DNA of 64,000 bases, from the NCBI GenBank assembly GCA_963970005.1, contig CAXAMN010029027.1:1347371-1411370 (forward strand), in the 5' to 3' direction. The notes under the pieces are model-generated. The model saw nothing but the letters and a program-made list of their open reading frames with translations. It did no database searches and had not been told where the DNA came from. This document shows positions 48,536 to 59,900 of this stretch, piece after piece. The position numbers were made by a program, and so were the translations under genes. The DNA is from Durusdinium trenchii. Its lineage: Eukaryota > Sar > Dinophyceae > Suessiales > Symbiodiniaceae. The first letter of the stretch is position 1; each line of letters starts with the position of its first letter.

Positions 48536-49863
48536 ACGCTGACCGAAAGGGGGCCATCAAGGATGAGCGAAGCTCGCTGTATGCGCACGTTCCGCGGATC
48601 TGTTCGCTCTTCCGTCAGGCGTTTCCTTGGGCGCAGGTGCATGAGTTGGTCGAGAACGTCGCCTCCATGACGGCTGAGGACCGTGCTTTGATGAGTAGAG
48701 CTTTCGGTAAGTGTCCGTACAAGATTGACTCCAAGGGCATTGCTCTCTGCTCTCGACCCCGCTTGTATTGGGTCAGTTGGAGGCCGTCTGAAGGGGTAGG
48801 CGTGGAGTTTCAGGAAGGTGTGGAGACAGGTTGGCAGGCGTTCACCACTGTGTCGTTGAAGGCAGAGGTAGATGCAGGAGCATTTTTGGAGAAGGGTTGG
48901 TCACTCCGAGAGGGTTGCAACCTGCCAACCTTCACAACCTCGAGACCCCGTACATCTCCAGGCCGACGTCCCGCAGGAATTGACTCATGTCAAGCGCACG
49001 AGCTCCAACGCTGGTCTTCACATTCCTACCGCTTCCCCCCTTACCAATACAAAGACACGCATGGTTTGTGGAATCGAAAAGGTCAGTGGCGACGTCCAGG
49101 TGTACAGGAACGAGAGGTCATCATGGGCTTTCCCCTCGGGTATACCAGGAACTGCGTGGTCAAAGCTGAACAACAAGGTGAGACCTATGAGGATACAAGG
49201 CTGACCCTCCTGGGCAATTCGTGGCAGGTGGGGGTCGTAGCTTGGCTTATTCTTCAACTGATGTTTCCCTTGGGGTTATGCAAGCCATGGAGCTTACAGA
49301 CGCTGGTGAATCAATTTATTCCAGGTTGGGGGCAAAGCTTTTATCACGTTCTTTTGAGGCCACCTTTTCCTTGCCGTCAGCACTCTCCCCCTGGACTGGA
49401 GACGGTTGCTTTGGTTCGAAGACTCCTAGGAATGAGTACCTCCAAGGGTGAAGACCTTTTGGTTCATGCTGGAAGTGACCCCCTTCCCCGTCATTGTCGT
49501 TTGAGGGCTAGTATTCCGGGACGTCTATGGAGGTGGAAGGAAATCAGTGGATGGACGTGGAAACACCCCGGGGACCACATAAACTTGTTGGAGCTGCGGG
49601 CCATCCTCACTACAGTACGCTGGAAAATTCTTCGTGGGCGCCGACTCCGAGTGCGCTTCCTTCACCTTACAGACAGTTTGGTGTGCTTGCATGCCCTGAC
49701 TCGGGGTCGAAGCTCGAGTCGGAAGCTCCGGCGAACCATACAAAGACTAAATGCCTATCTTCTTGCCGCTGATCTTCACCCCCTCTGGGGGTACATCCAT
49801 ACATCTCAGAACCCCGCTGACCGACCGAGTCGGCGGCCTATCAGGCGCAAATGGGCAAAGTAG
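48508..49863 (+). CDS. C5 methyltransferase (motifs IV-X) fused to RNase H
   Basis: The frame is open from the C run. Motif IV: PCQG with catalytic Cys codon at 48514-48516. Motif VI: ENV (48652-48660). Motif VIII: SRPRLYW. A target-recognition region follows (about 48,790-49,110). Motif IX: REVIMGFP. Motif X: GNSWQVGVV (49213 on). From about 49,528 it becomes RNase H: WRWKEISGWTWKHPGDHINL, LLELRAI with Glu, LTDSLVCLHAL with Asp, and NPADRPSR with the last Asp. The methyltransferase thus lies between the first RNase H strand and the rest of the domain. Likely activity is cytosine methylation of DNA, perhaps of the element's own copy. The first ATG in the frame (48640) is after motif IV. Confidence 0.85.
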   Translation, partial: PPCQGVSGLNADRKGAIKDERSSLYAHVPRICSLFRQAFPWAQVHELVENVASMTAEDRALMSRAFGKCPYKIDSKGIALCSRPRLYWVSWRPSEGVGVEFQEGVETGWQAFTTVSLKAEVDAGAFLEKGWSLREGCNLPTFTTSRPRTSPGRRPAGIDSCQAHELQRWSSHSYRFPPYQYKDTHGLWNRKGQWRRPGVQEREVIMGFPLGYTRNCVVKAEQQGETYEDTRLTLLGNSWQVGVVAWLILQLMFPLGLCKPWSLQTLVNQFIPGWGQSFYHVLLRPPFPCRQHSPPGLETVALVRRLLGMSTSKGEDLLVHAGSDPLPRHCRLRASIPGRLWRWKEISGWTWKHPGDHINLLELRAILTTVRWKILRGRRLRVRFLHLTDSLVCLHALTRGRSSSRKLRRTIQRLNAYLLAADLHPLWGYIHTSQNPADRPSRRPIRRKWAK

Positions 49864-50861
49864 GTAAGAGAGTTTTGGAAGGTCAAACGCGAGAAGACAG
49901 GCAAAAGGTTCGCAAAGGGTTAGGCACCCTCAGGTCCCTGACAGTTTCAGAAAAGACCAGAAACCGATATGATGCAGCTACATCTAAGTTTTTCCTCTGG
50001 CTGGACAGCAATGACCTCGTGCTACCACGGAAACGAAAACACCTGGATGGCTTGCTTGCTGAGTATGTAGAGCATATGTGGTCCGACGGCGCAGGGCGCG
50101 CCCAAGCATGTGACACCCTCGCTGGACTGCAAGACCGAGACCCAAAGCTCAAGGGGCACCTGCAGTTGTCTTGGAGGCTACTGCGTACATGGAGCACAAA
50201 TGAAATCCCAAATCGTGCACCCCCTCTGCCCCAGGAAGCTCTCATTGCTATGGTCGGCTGGTCCTTTTTCCATGGGCATTTTAGCTTTGGTGTCTCCCTG
50301 CTGGTGGCCTACTATGCTATGTTACGGACGGGCGAGGTCCTTCATCTCAAGAACTCCCACATCTACATGACCGGACCCAAAACCCCTGCGGTTATTTCGT
50401 TAGGTATGACCAAAGGTGGAAAGCGGACAGGCGCCGCAGAGAGCGTCACCTTGTCTACTGGGGAGGCCCTTAAGTGGTTGTGGCTTTGGAAGAGTTCAAA
50501 CAAACCTCACGCAAACTTATGTCCTGCCAACGCCAAGTGGCGGCAGCTGTTCTCCGCATGTCTCACTGCCCTCTCTTTAGAACCATTTCAATTCCGCCCC
50601 TACAGCCTTCGTAGAGGAGGCGCCACTTTTTGGTTTTCTCGGCACGGAAACCTCGATAAATTGATGATTGCCGGACGGTGGCAAGCTGTGAAAACAGCCC
50701 GAGTTTATATTAACGAGGGCCTAGCAGTTCTTGCCGAGCTTCATTTACCTAAATCCAAACTTCGTCCATTCACCCAGGTGTTTCACTCAGGGGTACGTCC
50801 TCAACACTTGAGCGCGAACAAGCGCAGAAAAAGGGGGACGTGGAAAGGGCAGTTGGGATGA
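49851..50861 (+). CDS. Tyrosine recombinase of the DIRS-like element
   Basis: 336 codons, overlapping the RNase H frame by 13 nt. Residues 30-120 form a helical core-binding domain (TVSEKTRNRYDAATSKFFLW). The catalytic domain has the first Arg in AMLRTGEVLHL (R159), a candidate Lys in TKGGKRTG (about 188-191), YSLRRGGATF (R254; Tyr stands where His is common), AGRW (275-277) and the nucleophile Tyr in ARVYINEG (Y286). It would integrate the circular DNA copy by strand exchange through a covalent 3'-phosphotyrosine. It ends with a basic tail (NKRRKRGTWKG). The frame appears intact. Confidence 0.9.
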   Translation: MGKVGKRVLEGQTREDRQKVRKGLGTLRSLTVSEKTRNRYDAATSKFFLWLDSNDLVLPRKRKHLDGLLAEYVEHMWSDGAGRAQACDTLAGLQDRDPKLKGHLQLSWRLLRTWSTNEIPNRAPPLPQEALIAMVGWSFFHGHFSFGVSLLVAYYAMLRTGEVLHLKNSHIYMTGPKTPAVISLGMTKGGKRTGAAESVTLSTGEALKWLWLWKSSNKPHANLCPANAKWRQLFSACLTALSLEPFQFRPYSLRRGGATFWFSRHGNLDKLMIAGRWQAVKTARVYINEGLAVLAELHLPKSKLRPFTQVFHSGVRPQHLSANKRRKRGTWKGQLG

Positions 50862-50891
50862 TTTCTTTTCTTTTGAATTTTAAAAAGACAA

Positions 50892-50901
50892 NNNNNNNNN
50901 N
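50892..50901. other. Assembly gap of 10 Ns
   Basis: Ten Ns lie 30 bp after the recombinase stop. The right end of the DIRS-like element may lie in or beyond this gap, whose true length is unknown. Confidence 1.
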
Positions 50902-53900
50902 ATGACCTAACTGCGGAGCGCATCAAAACAGAGACAGAGTGAGTTTTTATATATTCATACATGAAGCATCTGGCATAATTGTACTATGTTCATATGTATA
51001 AAGTAAAAAATGAAAACATGTAAGGCATCTACTGAATGACTTGACCCACAGCCATCTATTGGGCCATGTAGATGGTCAGCAAGCCTTATAGAAGTAATTG
51101 GTCCAGGTCCAGTTAGAAAGATTGAATGTCCGGCATCGTATGTTTCACTGTGGAACTCAGCAGGTCCACGGAATCCCCGGAGCCGTGGGCCAGCGCCTCC
51201 ATCGGATTTGCGCCGCTGACCTCGGTGAGGTGCAACTCTACACCTTGAGCCGTTGCTACTACTTTGGTGTGAAAGGCCTCGAGAACTCGGCAGGCCGGCC
51301 GAAAGACGAAGGTCTGGTCACTAGGGGGGTCCGTGAGGGTCTGGAAGCGAAAAACACAAAGACCACGTCACATAGTAGGTGTTTTTGTTTTGTTTTGTTC
51401 TGTTGCACATGGCAGCACTTGTTTGCATGTCTCATTGTTCGTAGATGTCATCGCATCAGCGAACTTGTGAAGGAGTTGTTTGGGGGCCCGGCTTCAAAGG
51501 GGAATATCCAGTAACCACTGTCTTCAAGGGACAGTTTTGCAACTGAGAGCTGAGCATTGCTATCAACCATCCATTTCCTCGTTTGTCGACCGTTGAAGCA
51601 AAACGGCTGACGCAGGTGACGAGGCCCGGGTGTCGGCTGTATCGGGGACACAGAGAAAGGTCCATAAGGGACTTCATGTTCCTCGAAGCTCGCAGATGGA
51701 TGCATTCACCGGCCTATCATGTTTCAATCAAGATTTCAGCATAAAGGGTCTTTTTGCTTGCCTCGTAAGCCTTTCAACTCGGCCTCAGATTGTCTTGGTG
51801 CTTGTTTGACTTGTTGGTCACCGGAAGCTTTAAAGCTCCCTCATGTGGAGCTTTCTACTCTCCTCAGTCCGCCAGGAGCGCGCCAGCTGGGTGTGTGATA
51901 TCTCCACCACGGTCCGCTTGGTGACGCAGAGCCTCTTCCCACCCTTCCGGATCTTGTGCCCCGGCGTTTTGACATCAAAACAGGGTGTGGCCTGATGTGA
52001 AATGACAAAAAGATACACAACATATATACGACATCATTGAAGTCCCACTCTCACATCACTGAAATTCACTGAACAAGTATGTTCAATCCGTTCATGACAA
52101 AAAGAAGAAAGTACGCATGGTCTCGAAGTTCTGAGCCTGGGAAGGTGGACAAACAGGTCCATGGGCACAGCGAACTCTTGGACGGTGCATGGATTTCAAT
52201 CAAGAGTTCTTCAAGAACATTTTGGTGCATGGAAGGAGTAGCCATGAGTAGCCTCTTTTGACCAGTCTTCACGGAAGCAGCTTCAAGCGGCTGCTGGAAC
52301 GGTCGATGGTCTTGCGGTAACATTGTGCGTTACGTAAGTGATGGAAACAAACCCTGCGCTCCTTCTGAATCAGGTGCGACCCGCTTTCAGCCGTGGCCTG
52401 GACCCTAGGATTTGCCATGGACTTGCTCATCCAAGCTGAAATCATGGTGACCTGGACCCTTGCAGAGTGCAGTCCGAGTGCCCAAGGAAGAGACACAGCG
52501 GCGCTTGCTGGCTGGATACTTGATACGAAGTGTGTGGGGCCCCGGTCAAGGCACAGCTGCCGTGGCACAGCTGCGGCACCGGCAGAATGTTTGGGATACT
52601 TCAAGCTACCAGAGATGGCAAAACAACAAGTCGTTCCTGGGTTAACAAAGGAGGTTCCCGGGTTAAAATACAAAAACAATGCACAAACTAAAACATGGAC
52701 ATGGTTCCCGGGTGGACATCAACTTAAATATGGACATGGTGAAATCATGTGAAATCAACATGTTACCCCCCAAACCCACGCTGCTCAGGATAGCCAGTGT
52801 ACCATTTCGGTGCTCTACTGCGAGCTGCGAGCGCACCACGGCAACCAGGCAGGGTTAGTCCTCCGTGGCGCGCGTGGCATGCGGCGCGTTCAGCGCATGC
52901 AGCGCGGGTGCGGTGCATGCGGTGACAAGAGCTGGTCATAGCTATGAGGTGGTCATAGCTGGTCAAGCGGTGGCAGTCCAGGATCTCTCTTCGTTACCCA
53001 GGATATGGATGGATTTGAGAGGACTTCAGATCATATATGATCACTACCATCCTGGAGTCCTGTATGGAGAAACCGTCCGGTGTTCCGGATTCAATATCAG
53101 CAAGTGCTAAGTGCGACAGACGCTGCGGATTCACTAGGCATAGGCCATCTATTAAAAGAGCCAGGCTATGCTGGTCCTGTACGAGAACGAGACCTGTGAG
53201 GCCACGCAACGCGAGTGGCCAGAGCTCATCGAGTTCGACCTGTTTTGGGAGAACAAGGAGCAACAATTGGATGATTTGGGGCATCATTGTCATTGGACCA
53301 GAAGTACAGTAACTCATCTAACAACAGTCATCTAGTAACTTATCTAACTTGGATACCTTGAGGTCTCCAATCCCTAGTGGTATGACCTTACATCTGACCT
53401 TACGTCTTCGCCGGAATCTGCCCGTGGTGTCAGTTGAAAAAGCACAACCCACATGAGGTGCCGGTGACCAGCATTGTTCTCACCGCGGATGCCGTGGTCG
53501 CAGAAAAGGCTCGCAGGGACCTTCCGTGGGGTCAGGAACGTCAGCTCAGGCAGGGTCATGATGGCTCATTGACGGTTTCGCCTGAAGAAGAAGAGCCCGA
53601 GCTCACTCGAATCTTTCTGTGAAAGAGTTCCGATTTGTGTGAAAGACCAGAAGATTGATGCGTGAACACGCATACCCGACGGATTTGGATCCGTTTCCTC
53701 GGTCGCTTCGGCCAATGGAGACGCCAATCTCGAAGCCGTTCGTGCGGTTTCGTCGTCTTGGTCACAGAGAGTCGTCGTTGGAGTCACAAGGGCCACCGAA
53801 GATGCTGAAGTCTAGACCAAGGCTCATAGTCAAGGCACAAAAAGGGGCGAGTCACGAGGGAGACCTCCCTCCCGGGCAACAACTCCCTGGATGGTCGGGA

Positions 53901-56900
53901 AAAAGACCAAAACCCATTGGTGGTGGGTCTTCCCATTACAATACACATATCGACATATACTTTAATTACCCTTATAGCACCAGCTCCACAAGCCCTCACG
54001 TCGTGCAGATTGGCATCAACTGTAGCTGCTTTTCCGCGCGGACGCCAAGTCAAGGAAGAGTCTTGGGGCCCTGCGTTTGCGCGTCAAGCAGACCACTAAC
54101 AAACATAATTTGTCCAGAGGGGGTTCTTGGCAAGTTCTTGGTTTGCCATTTGTTTTGGCATGCACAAATATGGACTGTTGAATACACCTTGCTGGTGTTC
54201 TTGATAGATTCTCATCCCGCTCGCAAGCGGGCGTTGGTTTTCCGCCCGCTTTGGCCTCCTGAAAGATGAACAGGTGCAGCAGCATGACTTCAGCAGCCGC
54301 ACGTTGTCCGAGAGGAGTGCCGTTTGGTGCCGCTGTTGCATGTGCTTGTTAGGGGGGCACCTAGTAGGTACAACGCCAGTACAGAACGAAAAGAGAGATA
54401 TTGTACAAGTAACACCGTATGTAAATAACTGTGCTCGTCGAGTTTGTTTACTTCTGCCGAATTGGCAATGAAGGTGCCCCTACATACGCCGAAAACCCAA
54501 TAGCTCCAATGGCGCACGGAAGCGCAGCTCTTTTTCGGTGCCTGAAATCCTTGGGAGGAAGCTATGGCTCCGTGCCATCTCCAACATCAAGGTGAAGTTG
54601 GCCAATGCCGTTGGGATCTGAGGAGAAGTTGGCCCAACATAGCGGGTTTTCCCACACCTTTTTGGCCGCTACAACAACAGGGATGTGCAATGCGTTCGAT
54701 GATGGGCCTGAGAGAACATGGAGATTGATAGACATCAGAGATCTTAGCGATCTTAGCAAGGCAGTGGCGTGGCGGCAAGTCCATCACTCACTAACTCTGG
54801 TCGTTCTGGACGGACTGTAGCCCACAAAGCCAAGCATGTAGGATAGCATTGTTACAAATTGATTATATACATTTTTACTAGATTTAATTCTCACCTCAGG
54901 ACCTCAAAGCACACGTTGGCATGGGAAAGGAGACATGTGATTGCAACAGTCAACTCTGGATAGAATTCCTGGCGCGCCCGCCCGCACAGAAGTGAGCACA
55001 GAGAGTTCATTCCTTCAATCTCCATTTTTCACGTTCTTCCCAGCATGTACAGAAGCTTTGTGTTTTCCCCCGTACACTTTTGCAGCCCTAGAGGATGGGA
55101 AGCAATGTTGCAACTTCTGTTGAGCAAACAACTTCGCTGCGCTCGTGGATGTCAAGCAGGGTTTGCTGCCGGCACCATGGCACGGATCTGGTGTCGGATC
55201 TGGTGGGTTTTCCAGACCCTGACCGAGAGCCCAATGATCAAGGAGGTTGGAAGGAACGCAGGGACCGGTTTGCTTGCTTCAGCCATGTTGTTTTCCGTAC
55301 GGGATCCGGCATGGAGCATGGGGCATGTTTTCTCCGCTTCACGAGCTCTTCAGGCACCTTCACCAAGCTCTTCGGAGTTGATGCACTTCCGAGAGGCCTG
55401 GAAGCTGCTGAGAACAATCTTGACCCTTTGAAGAGGTGTCGTCCTCTATCGCAATTTTCTTCCCAGGGTTTTGCTGTAGATAGAGAACTGCACTTCTAAT
55501 TTGCTTTTACATATAATATGTCATAATCACTTTGTTCGAGGCCATCAAGGAACATCTTCAAGAGCGACTTGGCGTCGTAACTTGAGTGGGTGGCGAGATG
55601 TTTGGTCGACTGATGTATCAAAATGTATTATATAAAATATTATTCACCGACGCCGAGCTGAGAGACAGCGCAGCGGATGGGGCTGACGTCGTACCCCCCC
55701 GATCGACGCATCCGCAGCGTTCTCATGACCCACCCCCGGAAAACCCAACGAATTTATTCATAATTCTCCCAAGTCAAGAGCTGGGAACATGATAATAGCA
55801 TGTGCAATGATGTGCCTGCCTGGCGCGTAACAGGGGGTGCCAATCGCGTATATCAAGCGGAGGGATCGGCTGATCGATCGCTGGACCTCGTGACGTGCCA
55901 AGGATTCGCGCCACGCTTCAGTGCAAGGCAATGAGACCCAGATCCGACGCGGAATTGGTAAAAATGGGCAGAGCAGTGAACAACTGGTAGGCGGGTGAAT
56001 CCATGTTTTTTTGGGGGCGACGGTTGGTTCTAAAGTCAGTTGGATGAAAGCATGAAGAAATGGAAGAATAGATCCAAAAGCATGAGGCATGAGGTACACT
56101 ACAGTAGATTGTGTGCAAGCAGAATTCATGTGCTTTATTCAGTCCTTGAAAGTTGGTTCCATAAAGAATGCTAGCCCAACGGACCAACCCGAGAGCGACC
56201 ATGGCAGGGAATCTACATGAATCTACGATAGAGCATGGATTCCGAATGACCCAAGAAGTGTTCACTGGAGCTGACCATGTGGTGTTCAATGAACATCTAC
56301 CAGGGCCCCCTAAGGCATTAAGGGGTGATGAATGGATACCCCGAATCACCTCTAAGGAGCAATTTTTTTCATTCGACACCTGGCCCGGAGGCCCTGGTAA
56401 GTGGCATCCCTCCCGGACTCCCGCGTATCCGCGTTGGTTCTCAAGTCAAGGTACGGACGGATGCTTTGCTACCTCCAAGCCCACACAACACCTTCCAAGC
56501 CGCGATGCCAAGCGGACATGAATCGACTGTGCAAATGAATGCATTGTGCAAGGATTTGCCGCGTTTTATGGTGTTGAAGTCGAATCTTGCAGTGATTTGA
56601 CACCTGATCCGGTGAAGTGTTCAGGAAAACAATGTGTTATTTTTCCGGCAAAGTCTGACAAAATATGATTCAGGATCACCGCTGATCATTCGGTCATTAA
56701 CATGCACTTCTGATGGACAGTAGTATGGACAGTCTACAGTCTATATATCACTATAATATAGTGGCTTGGGTACACCCAATGATGAGATTTGGGTTGAATG
56801 GTCTTTTGATCGCAAGAAGAAATGTTGTTTCAACCTGATTCAATCTGGCTCAATCAACGCCTTTTTTTGGCAGGGGAAGCCCCGGAAAAAGGACAAAGAA

Positions 56901-59900
56901 AAGGGGCTTCCCCAGGAAACTACGTTCCCCACATCACCCGGATGGCATAGCAGCCGAGATCGGCCGAGGCTCAGTTGACACCCTTCAGCGTGGGGCTTTG
57001 GACTCAGGTCGAGGCTCATGAACGTCGAGGCGGTTGACGCTTGACCCCGGACGGTGGACCGGAGAAAGGGCACCCGGACGAGGTGGTTGGAGGGGAACGA
57101 CGGTCCGGTCACAAGGACGCTACGAACGTAACAAGGTGCATCACGACACGAACGTAGCGATTGGATGCTGCTAGGTCCCCCTGGAAACGATCCCCAGCTC
57201 GGTCAGCAGCAGCGCTGGGTCCGTGGTCTTGCTACACGCGGTGAACCCGTGCGGTTGGCCGGGCGGAGCCAGCCCAATGTGGTCATAGACATGGTAAGAG
57301 AAGGGGTGGACGATTGACCAGAGAATCAAAAGAGAGGTGTAAGCGAGCAATGAAGTAAATATGTTCAGAACAGAGTATAAGATCCAGCAGATCCAGCTTC
57401 CCAGTTGGCAGGTGTAGCTGCGGAGGTGGAGGTGCCTCCTGCCAGATCCAAACATCGGCTTTGTTCAGCTCCTGGATGGAAGTTCAGCGATGTGTTCAAT
57501 AAACTAGAATCGATGTGATGTATCCATTATGTTGTGGGTGCGTGGTTGCTGAATGTGGAGCTTTGTCACAGAATTGCAGCTGATTGTTTTCGTAATTTAG
57601 TATGATCGTGCGTGTTTTAAGTAGGCGCTATCTGCAGTTTTAGACCACCAAACATGCAGCATATGCATGTGTTGCAGCCACTAGAGTCATATCAGATGGG
57701 TTTCGGCGGGCCAATCATGGAGCTTTTGTGTTTCGATTGGTCTCCAAGTACGGCCAACCATGGCGCGTCACATGGGGCCCACGCGCGCCCCCCAAGTTTG
57801 GTGGTTGATTGTGGAGCCATGTGGACCCCCATTTTTGTCTAGGACGGTGCCAGTGCCAGGCACTCTCACCTTTGAAACCACTGTCGCCGTCGTTTTGAGT
57901 CGTTGAGTCGTTGTTCGGCCAGGGAAGTGAGGATGTCGACCTTGGGCGAACCAACCCTGCTCTTTGACCCTTGGAGATGGCTGCGCAGTTGATGCCAAAA
58001 TGCTGTCCCGTAACACTCTAAAGCTGCAAGTGGTATGAACATGTTGTGCCAGTGCCTACTGGTAGCACAGTCTACATAGCGAAACTATCGTATTTTGACT
58101 GGTGATGTTTTGTATTTGCTGATTGCATTTCGGATGGCTGTTTCCGGGGTTGAGGATTTGGGCTGTGGAACCAGAAACCAGGTCAGACGTTTCACCATTG
58201 ACGCCAATGTGCTTACCCCACGCGTGAAAAAACATCTAACACAGTTAACAAGTTCTGAGGACGGGGCTGACATCCTTACAGCATCTTACAGCAACAAACC
58301 TGTCCAAAGGAATCCAAAAAGAAGCGTTTTACGAGTATGAGGTTTCTTTACATTTGTCTTTGGTCAAGAGTTCAGCTTTTCTTCTGCACGAAGGATGCAT
58401 TTGTTCAAAAGAAACTTAGTGTTCATGGTGAGGATAGCAAATCGTGAAGATACTCTTCAATCAAGACAAGAGGCAGCAACTAGGCATGATTGTTCTATAT
58501 GACCAGCAAAGGGGCAACTAAGCGCCAGGCACCAAATCTGGTTGGTGCTATGTTTTCGATGAAGCGTGTTGTCCATACAGCGAAACCCGCGCTTTGCTGT
58601 GCTTGGGAAGGGTTTACCCTGACTCATGCTTGCTTTCTATTACGCTTGATGCGACTGTACCTCAGCAAAGCCTGAGGCTGCTCTCGGTTCAGCTCTCGGC
58701 TTGGCCAGGGGGTGACCTTCGATCAGAGGCTTGTTTCAACGCCAGCACGCTCAGAGACGCAGAGAGAGCACCGCTCAGAGAGCACCGAGAGAGAGCACCG
58801 CAAGAGCACACGTGACGCGGTGACATCATGTACAGCGTTTGTCCACCATTCCCTGACTTTTCATTGGAGCCACAAATTAGAGGGGTATTTGGTGTGTCTT
58901 TGCGCTGGTGGTCACCTGACCAGGTCTTAAGTTGTGGTTTTGGCAAGGATTTGATTTGTGAACAGTGGCATTTGGTCAAGAGTAACAAATCTAGCTCGAA
59001 GGTTTGAAACGTGTTTTGCTGCTGACTGAGGTATGTCGTTCCCCAATTGCCCTATGGGAAGAACGATTGAGCGAATTTGGAATTAAGTATTTATTTCGAT
59101 GCGAGTGTTTGATTGATCATTTATGTACACGCGATGCAGGGTGTTTGCCTGCGGATGCGGGAAGTGGATGCAACAGATTTGTCATGATTTGTCACAGTAT
59201 TTGTCACAGTCACGACATTGTAGGCCTGTGAAGGAACTTTTCCCATCAATTGAACAACCGTCAATCAAACTCTCATCATATTGTATAATTAATCAGTATT
59301 TGCTCAAAATCTATTTATAGTTGCTGTAGCCCTCCTGATACCTACCTTTAAGTGTTGTTTTGTATATGTGCAATGTTTTCTGAACATGAACATGGGAATC
59401 GATTTGATGGCTGGATGAGTTGATTGTCTTGGGGGTGTTTAGAAAATTAGACTGGGATGTGAGTCGAAGATGTCTGAAGACTCTTCCTTCTGGTACTTGA
59501 GACTGGCCTCCTGCAATAAAGGCACCACCAAAAAACGGTTCCAGCTTTGCACAGAACTCTTGGCAGGAATCCTTGGTTTTTCGTTTGAACTAGTATGCTT
59601 TAGTACCTTACTCCGGTGATGGACCTCAGAACAAGAATTTCTCTTCAAGTTCCCCAGACTCTTGGTTCTTTGTTCCGGGGTTGTACTAGTGCATTATACA
59701 GTACATTCTTGTTCCCAATGTATAATTTTCATACATAAGCGTGAGCTGTAGAGAAGATTTTGTTAAAGACGGTTGAGGAATTTTGAATTGTTGATATCCC
59801 CAAATGAAACTTGAATCCTATATTTGCATCTAGTTCCCTTCAAGTGCAAGGTTGCTGAAAGGCATGTAGTCCAGAAGCTCTGAAGTAACACGAAGCCGAA

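Larger units (their letters stand above)
43788..50861 (+). mobile_element. DIRS-like tyrosine-recombinase retrotransposon with a C5 DNA methyltransferase
   Basis: In order: two basic Gag-like frames, reverse transcriptase, start of RNase H, cytosine-C5 methyltransferase, rest of RNase H, tyrosine recombinase. A tyrosine recombinase instead of an integrase is the mark of DIRS-type elements. I could not find the terminal repeats: the left end is not apparent and an assembly gap begins 30 bp after the recombinase stop. This copy has an in-frame TGA (48059-48061) after the reverse transcriptase and a frame break in the methyltransferase (48508-48512), so it is probably defective unless recoded. 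C5 methyltransferases inside dinoflagellate retrotransposons have been reported before. Confidence 0.85.
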
